Made by a program: the position numbers and the translations under genes. Positions 57,040 to 61,283 of a stretch of DNA of 64,000 bases are shown one piece after another (the stretch's first letter is position 1; the number at the start of each line of letters is the position of its first letter). Source of the DNA: Hippophae tibetana (lineage: Eukaryota; Streptophyta; Magnoliopsida; Rosales; Elaeagnaceae); contig CM072802.1 in NCBI GenBank assembly GCA_037013495.1, positions 65,314,983 to 65,378,982 on the forward strand, in the 5' to 3' direction. The notes under the pieces were generated by a model. It saw nothing but the letters and a program-made list of their open reading frames with translations. It was not told where the DNA came from and did no database searches.

Positions 57040-57240
57040 GGAAATCGCGCGTCGCAGCCCGGCCGTGCGCGCAGCCCAGCGCCCCAGCGCCCAGCCGCGC
57101 GCGCCCCAGCGCCCCATCCCGCGCGCGCCCGCGCGCGCTGGCACTGTTCACGCGCGCCGAGCTGCGCGCAGCGACAGCCCCAGCGCGCGCGCGCAGCGCC
57201 CAGCAGCCGCCCATCCGCGCGCCCAACGCGTTTTCGCCCC
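57040..57240. other. GC-rich, CpG-dense island in the LTR U3
   Basis: About 200 bp of almost pure G+C with GCGC runs (57121-57128, 57131-57138, 57183-57194) and recurring 'gcgcccagc' words, inside a very AT-rich LTR. Alternating GC runs are classic Z-DNA formers. Several overlapping open frames on both strands (for example 56885-57226 minus and 56969-57460 plus) come from the scarcity of stop codons in GC-rich DNA, and their Ala/Arg/Pro-rich products resemble nothing I know. It is probably a regulatory or densely methylated region. Confidence 0.7.
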
Positions 57241-57246
57241 ATTTTT

Positions 57247-57295
57247 CACGTGCAGCCGCCCCTGTGACGTCATGCTGACGTCATTGATGACATCA
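57247..57295 (+). promoter_or_regulatory. Cluster of bZIP-type binding sites upstream of the TATA box
   Basis: CACGTG (G-box core, 57247-57252) is followed by TGACGTCA (57265-57272), a second TGACGTCA (57276-57283) and TGACATCA (57288-57295). The centres of the last three are 11 and 12 bp apart, about one helical turn. Paired TGACG motifs with such spacing resemble plant as-1/ocs-type elements bound by TGA bZIP factors and linked to salicylate, auxin and stress responses. The cluster ends about 80 bp before the TATA box. Binding itself is inferred. Confidence 0.7.
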
Positions 57296-57373
57296 GCAAG
57301 TCCAATACGCGTTTTTACATTTTTTAATATTTTTTTAACATTTTTTTACTCATTTTTTCTCTCCATCCTCACC

Positions 57374-57381
57374 TATAAATA
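57374..57381 (+). promoter_or_regulatory. TATA box of the LTR promoter
   Basis: TATAAATA sits in 'acctataaataccccc', a good plant TATA context, downstream of the bZIP cluster and upstream of a pyrimidine-rich stretch. Transcription would start about 30 bp downstream, near 57405-57412, marking the U3/R border. Satellite monomers also contain 'ggtataaatacg' but lack this surrounding structure. Confidence 0.72.
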
Positions 57382-57419
57382 CCCCCCTTCCATTCACTTC
57401 AAAACACACCTTCAAAACT

Positions 57420-57545
57420 CACTTCTCTCTTCTTTCTTTCTCTCATTTCTTAGTTTTTAGTTTCTCTTAGTTTCTTTCTAAGTTTCTAAGCTTTTCTTAG
57501 TTTTTCTCTTAGCTTTTAGTTCAATTCTCTTAGGTTTAGTGTTCT
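57420..57545 (+). other. Pyrimidine-rich start of the transcript (R region)
   Basis: A CT-rich stretch made of imperfect 'ctttctctta'/'cttagtttttc' repeats directly follows the expected transcription start. Pyrimidine-rich 5' leaders are common in plant LTR transcripts. The 'cttgtaatgtttttgtaataa' stretch after it (57565-57585) could help 3'-end formation, but no clear AATAAA signal is seen. Confidence 0.45.
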
Positions 57546-58146
57546 TCTCTTTTTGAGAGGAACTTGTAATGTTTTTGTAATAATTTAGATTTTTGATTCA
57601 ATATATGGAAGTGCAAATTCCGCTCGGAGGTTTTCTAGCTACGGGAATAGCGTCGAAGTTCTGTAAGGATTTTATTTTCTTTACAGTTATTTTTATGCTT
57701 TATTCTTACATGTTATATTCAACTTGTCTGTGGTTAAATTTAACTATGCTAGCTGTTTAGTAAATATGATGTAATAACGACGTTGTTATGCTTGCGAAAT
57801 ATTAAATAGGTGAAAATTTCTAAAATGAATTGATTTTGTTTTTATTCAAGATTTTATATTAAGAATGTTAGAGAGAAATATATTATTTTTCATTACAAAC
57901 TTAAAAATGAAAATTAGATTTTAAGGTTTAGTTATCCGGTCTAATTTAGAGTAGTGCTCTTTTATTTGTTGGTACAATCGCCCGGTAGTTAGAGTGAAAC
58001 TCTATTTCAAAAGTTTTTATAAGAATTATTATGTGAAAATGTATTGACAACATGTTTTCAATAGTGGTTTTAAAACTTGAAAGTTAGTACTCGGATAATT
58101 AAATTCTTAGGTTTAATTTGGACACCTTGAATAAAGTTTAAACTGT

Positions 58147-58298
58147 CTAACCCCACCAAAGGTGGCATTTAAATGGTTCATTTTCAATCTCTTAGAAAAA
58201 GGATTTAATTTAATTAAGCATATTAGTTATCAACCCCACCCATAGGTGTTAATTGATTTGTTTAGTTAACAAAGAATATCTAACCCCACCAAAGGTGG
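58147..58298 (+). repeat. Three CCCCACC...GGTG hairpin repeats in R-U5
   Basis: 'ctaaccccaccaaaggtgg' occurs twice, with hairpin stems CCACC/GGTGG at 58153-58165 and 58286-58298. A diverged version, 'caaccccacccataggtg' (58231-58248), lies between them and keeps a CACC/GGTG stem. Copies are spaced about 83 and 50 bp apart. They lie in the transcribed part of the LTR, so would be present at both RNA ends. Function is unknown. Confidence 0.65.
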
Positions 58299-58794
58299 TA
58301 TTTATATAAAAAAGAGAGAATCAATAAAATGTCAATTTATATCTTTAATAACCTAGTTAATATGAGCAAGCATAATTAATTTAGTTATTATATCCATAAA
58401 TACTCCGCTAATATAAATGATAAAAATTTGCATGAACATTTATTGAATCCGTATATATGTTTATTTCTAGATAATTATTTATTGAATTTGTATCTATGTT
58501 TATTTTTATGATTTTAGATTATATTTAATTAATCTGTATATATTTTTTATTTTATGTTATTAGATTAGGAACACACAAAACCAAACTATCGTGACAGGAT
58601 GTTTAGGATTTAATTTCGTTTTTAAAAGATTGAATAATAAGTTAAAAACCACATACATTCCTTCCTTAGATCGACCTTGGGAGTATACTTATCATTTTCT
58701 ACGAAATGATTCGTGCACTTGCGAGAGTTTTATAAATATTAAAACCAAAGTATTTGCGGGAATCGGCGATGCCGGTTTTCGTTCATCAAGTTTT

Positions 58795-58812
58795 TGGCGC
58801 CGTTGCCGGGGA
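58795..58812 (+). other. Primer-binding site, tRNA-Asp
   Basis: TGGCGCCGTTGCCGGGGA is complementary over 18 nt to the 3' end of plant tRNA-Asp(GUC), including the CCA tail. It starts six bases after the LTR end (spacer AGTTTT). This tRNA would prime minus-strand synthesis; tRNA-Asp use is typical of Athila elements. Confidence 0.93.
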
Positions 58813-59189
58813 AGGAATAGCGTTTTTAAATTATTTATCAAAATTTTAAAAACATTTTTGTGCTGTAAATAATTGTGATATTTTAATAATAATCAAATTT
58901 CAAAATTCATAATAAATAAAAAAATAAAAAATAAAAAAAAATAAAAAAATAAAAAATAAAAAATAAAAAAATAAAAAAATAAAAAAAATAATAATTTTTT
59001 TTTTTTTTGTAAAATAATTTAGAAATTTGAAATTTGAAAAATTTACCGTTCATAAATAGTAAAAAAAAAAAAAAAAAAAAAACAAAACAAAGAAAAAAAA
59101 AAAAAAATTCAAAAACTTAAATTTCAAAAAAAAAAGTTTTAAGTTAATAAGACATTATATAGCGTGAATAGTAAAATAAAATTACCGTT

Positions 59190-59228
<39 letters not shown>

Positions 59229-59294
59229 ATTACTTGAATTTATACCTAATTAACTAAATAACATAAAAAGTAAAAATCTAAGGGAGTTCTGTCT

Positions 59295-59400
59295 AGGAGA
59301 CTAGTTCTTGGAAGCCTTTGTGCCACTAGTCTTTCCTGGGAACGTTGCTCTGGCTAGGAGAATGGTATTTAAGGTGCCGTTTGCACCACCATTCTTTCCT
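59295..59400 (+). other. Tandem pair of related RNA hairpins in the leader
   Basis: Two imperfect copies 61 bp apart share 'ctaggaga' and 'tctttcctggga'. Hairpin 1 pairs AGACTAGT (59298-59305) with ACTAGTCT (59325-59332). Hairpin 2 pairs AGAATGGT (59359-59366) with ACCATTCT (59388-59395), plus an inner GGTGC/GCACC stem (59373-59377/59383-59387). In both, outer AGG (59295-59297, 59356-59358) can pair with CCT (59335-59337, 59398-59400) across a two-base bulge. Three stem positions differ between copies with both partners changed, which argues for selection on RNA pairing. A packaging or dimerisation signal before gag is plausible but unproven. Confidence 0.68.
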
Positions 59401-59540
59401 GGGAGCACTCTTGGTTAATACTAATTATGTTACAAAAAAAAATAAAAAAAAAATAAAAATAAAAAAAAAAATTTCTTTTTTTTAGGGTTTAACTAGTTTT
59501 GTTTAGTGTTTTGTATAAAATAACATGTAAATTTTATCTA

Positions 59541-59562
59541 AATTTTTTTATTTTGTTGACAG
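59541..59562 (+). other. Candidate 3' splice site before the first gag
   Basis: A U-rich run ending 'tttattttgttgacag|gagt' fits a plant intron acceptor, with AG at 59561-59562. A donor-like 'ctgtaaataa' lies near 58862, and the DNA between is AT-rich like plant introns. Splicing would remove the twin hairpins. Other donors are possible and nothing proves use. Confidence 0.3.
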
Positions 59563-59591
59563 GAGTTTTAAATTTACGTTTACAATAGTCT

Positions 59592-60929
59592 ATGCGTGGT
59601 AGGAGATCCTTAGGAAACCCCCTTACACCATATGTAAATAAATTTCATAAATTTAAACAAGTGTCAACAAAACTGGATTCTACCCATCAACCTGTTTTTG
59701 AGCCAAACATAGAACCAAGTCTTAATCCTTTACTAGAACCAAAAGAAATGGAGGAAAACCAACATATTAGGGAAACCACAATGAAAGAGTTTGCAAGACC
59801 GGTAATAGGCACGGCAACTGCCGCTATCCAGTTGGGGGAGGCTGCTCGGAATTACGACCTTAAAAATATTCATTTTTCTATGCTTCCTTCCTTTTATGGG
59901 TTACCTAATGAAGATTCTCTTTCCTTTATGAGAGATTTCTATGCTACGGTCCAAACATTCCCCCTCGGTATTCTAAACGAGGATCAACTTAGGATGAGAT
60001 GTTTTCCCTACACTCTAAAGGATAAGGCCAAAGCTTGGTTGATGTCACTTCCCCCAGGTTCTCTGATGACATGGGGTAACATTTACAACAAATTCATGGG
60101 AAAATTCTATTCCCATCAAAAAACATCAGAGTTGAGAGGAAAGATTGCTACTTTCTCTCAGATGGATGGAGAACCATTCCATGAAGCTTGGGATAGGTTC
60201 AAGATGTTTCTCACTCAGTGTCCCCATCATAGCTTTCCCCTGCAGTTGCAGAACCAATTCTTTTACGATGGACTTACACAACAATGTCAGTTCATTGTCG
60301 ACAACGCTGCAGGAGGAGCAATAGGAGAAAAAACTGCCTCAGAGACGTATAACCTCTTTGAGATGTTGGGTGCTAATTCCCAACAGAAAAGCTCCCGAGT
60401 GAGAAAAGCTGGAGTTCATGAAATCGACTCCAGTAATGAAGTTCAACAACAACTTGTTCAACTGACTAAGCAAGTTGCCCTTCTCGCTACACAAACCAAC
60501 ACCAATAATGATCAATATGGTTTGTATAGCAACATGGGACATGGTACTGAAGCCTGTCCATATCAAGGAGAAACAACTGGACCTGAACAGGTCAATGTGT
60601 TGGGAGCATATCAACAGAGACCAAGGTTTGATCCCAACTCAAATACCTATAATCCTGGGTGGAGAAGTCATCCAAATTTCTCTTGGAGGCAAAACAACCC
60701 TCCTTTCACTCAAGGCTCAAACCAGGCAGGTCAGCAATTCCACCCACCTATTCCAAGAAGCATTCCCAATAAACCAACCCTGGAGGACAACTTGAATTCT
60801 TTTATTCAAGTCTGTAGGGATAATCAATCTAAAACCAATCAACGATTGGACTCTGTGGAAGCTTCTATCAAAAAGGTGGAAGTTCAAGTTGAACAGTTAG
60901 TTGAACATTTGCAAAAAGGCAAAGACTAA
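59592..60929 (+). CDS. gag: Stand-alone Gag protein (upstream gag copy), 445 aa
   Basis: Structural Gag of an Athila-type element, expected to assemble particles in the cytoplasm. Residues about 69-265 form the retrotransposon Gag core ('AARNYDLKNIHFSMLPSFYG', 'QLRMRCFPYTLKDKA', 'FFYDGLTQQ', 'VDNAAGGAIGEKTA'). A glutamine-rich part follows, then a likely coiled coil (about 390-440) ending in a stop. It lacks protease and polymerase. The usual zinc knuckle is degenerate: its first two cysteines are Tyr309 and Tyr312, while His317 and Cys322 remain, so nucleic-acid binding is probably weakened. The first ATG has a poor context (T at -3, C at +4). Met53 (59748, gaaATGG) is better placed and begins where the downstream Gag begins, so residues 1-52 may not be translated. 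It aligns without gaps to the downstream Gag core at roughly 70% identity. Confidence 0.9.
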   Translation: MRGRRSLGNPLTPYVNKFHKFKQVSTKLDSTHQPVFEPNIEPSLNPLLEPKEMEENQHIRETTMKEFARPVIGTATAAIQLGEAARNYDLKNIHFSMLPSFYGLPNEDSLSFMRDFYATVQTFPLGILNEDQLRMRCFPYTLKDKAKAWLMSLPPGSLMTWGNIYNKFMGKFYSHQKTSELRGKIATFSQMDGEPFHEAWDRFKMFLTQCPHHSFPLQLQNQFFYDGLTQQCQFIVDNAAGGAIGEKTASETYNLFEMLGANSQQKSSRVRKAGVHEIDSSNEVQQQLVQLTKQVALLATQTNTNNDQYGLYSNMGHGTEACPYQGETTGPEQVNVLGAYQQRPRFDPNSNTYNPGWRSHPNFSWRQNNPPFTQGSNQAGQQFHPPIPRSIPNKPTLEDNLNSFIQVCRDNQSKTNQRLDSVEASIKKVEVQVEQLVEHLQKGKD

Positions 60930-61283
60930 TTTGAAACTTAAATGAATTCAATGAAGAGGAGACATTGAGTTTTTCATTCTGCAATCTCCAAGCAACGTCT
61001 TACTAGAAGACGATAAATTTTAGTCCTGTATGGGAGGTCACCCATTATTGTATTTTCCTTTGTTTTAGTTTGCGTGTAATAAAAAATTCAGATGAAATAA
61101 AATTCGTTTGTTTCAAAAATTCTGTCCATTCACTTAAATTTAAAAAAAAAAAAAAAAAAATTAGGTTCCTTGCACTTTTTGCTTTTACGTTTTATCAAGT
61201 TATAAATATTTCTTAGAGATAGCTACTAAAAGCAAAATGTTGATACACAATAGGAGGAGGATCATTTTCAACTACAAACAACC
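60930..61283 (+). other. Region between the two gag genes
   Basis: About 354 bp with no coding potential. It contains two adjacent hairpins: CGTCTT/AAGACG (60996-61001/61007-61012, 5-nt loop) and ATGGG/CCCAT (61030-61034/61041-61045). An A-tract lies near 61142-61160. A U-rich stretch ('cactttttgcttttacg') precedes acceptor-like 'tatcaag' and 'tttcttag', and TATAAATA is at 61201-61208, 76 bp before the next ATG. Any of these could allow separate expression of the downstream frame by splicing, internal initiation or an internal promoter. No LTR or primer site is present, so this is not a boundary between two complete elements. Confidence 0.6.

Larger units (their letters stand above)
56748..58788 (+). 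mobile_element. 5' long terminal repeat (2041 bp)
   Basis: The start is fixed by an abrupt break in the satellite: 'gaggtgcc' is followed by TGATGAG instead of 'accgttgc'. The end is set at TCATCA, six bases before the primer site, so the ends form a TGATGA/TCATCA inverted repeat with canonical TG...CA. The length suits Athila LTRs. U3 is AT-rich with a GC island, a bZIP-site cluster and a TATA box. Roughly 57.40-58.79 kb would be R-U5, with a pyrimidine-rich part, hairpin repeats and a 3' part near 58660-58740. The 3' LTR is outside the window, so boundaries are inferred from one copy. About 57.6-58.1 kb shows only AT-rich DNA with no recognisable signal. Confidence 0.88.
58813..59591 (+). 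other. AT-rich untranslated leader with A-tracts
   Basis: Between primer site and first gag lie about 780 bp dominated by A runs and AAATAA repeats (58916-58996, 59061-59107, 59191-59227, 59430-59471), with a T run at 58995-59008 that could pair with flanking A runs. The phrase 'accgttcata' occurs twice (near 59044 and 59182). Two structured hairpins occupy 59295-59400. No coding potential is visible; the frame at 58591-58872 crosses the LTR end and primer site and is not a gene. Confidence 0.75.

Noticed and set aside
56885..57460. Five overlapping frames on both strands at the GC island
   Set aside because: Ala/Arg/Pro-rich low-complexity products from stop-poor GC-rich DNA within an LTR; no conserved motif.
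58591..58872. 93-codon frame spanning the LTR end
   Set aside because: It runs through the LTR terminus and the tRNA-Asp primer site, both of which are non-coding signals.
60339..60795. Frames antisense to or overlapping gag (60339-60614 minus, 60475-60795 plus) and minus-strand frames at 62408-63808
   Set aside because: Shadows of the real gag and gag-pol frames, which carry all recognisable motifs.
60930..61283. Boundary between two nested retrotransposons
   Set aside because: No LTR terminus, primer site or polypurine tract is visible between the two gag genes, so a single element with two gags is the simpler reading.
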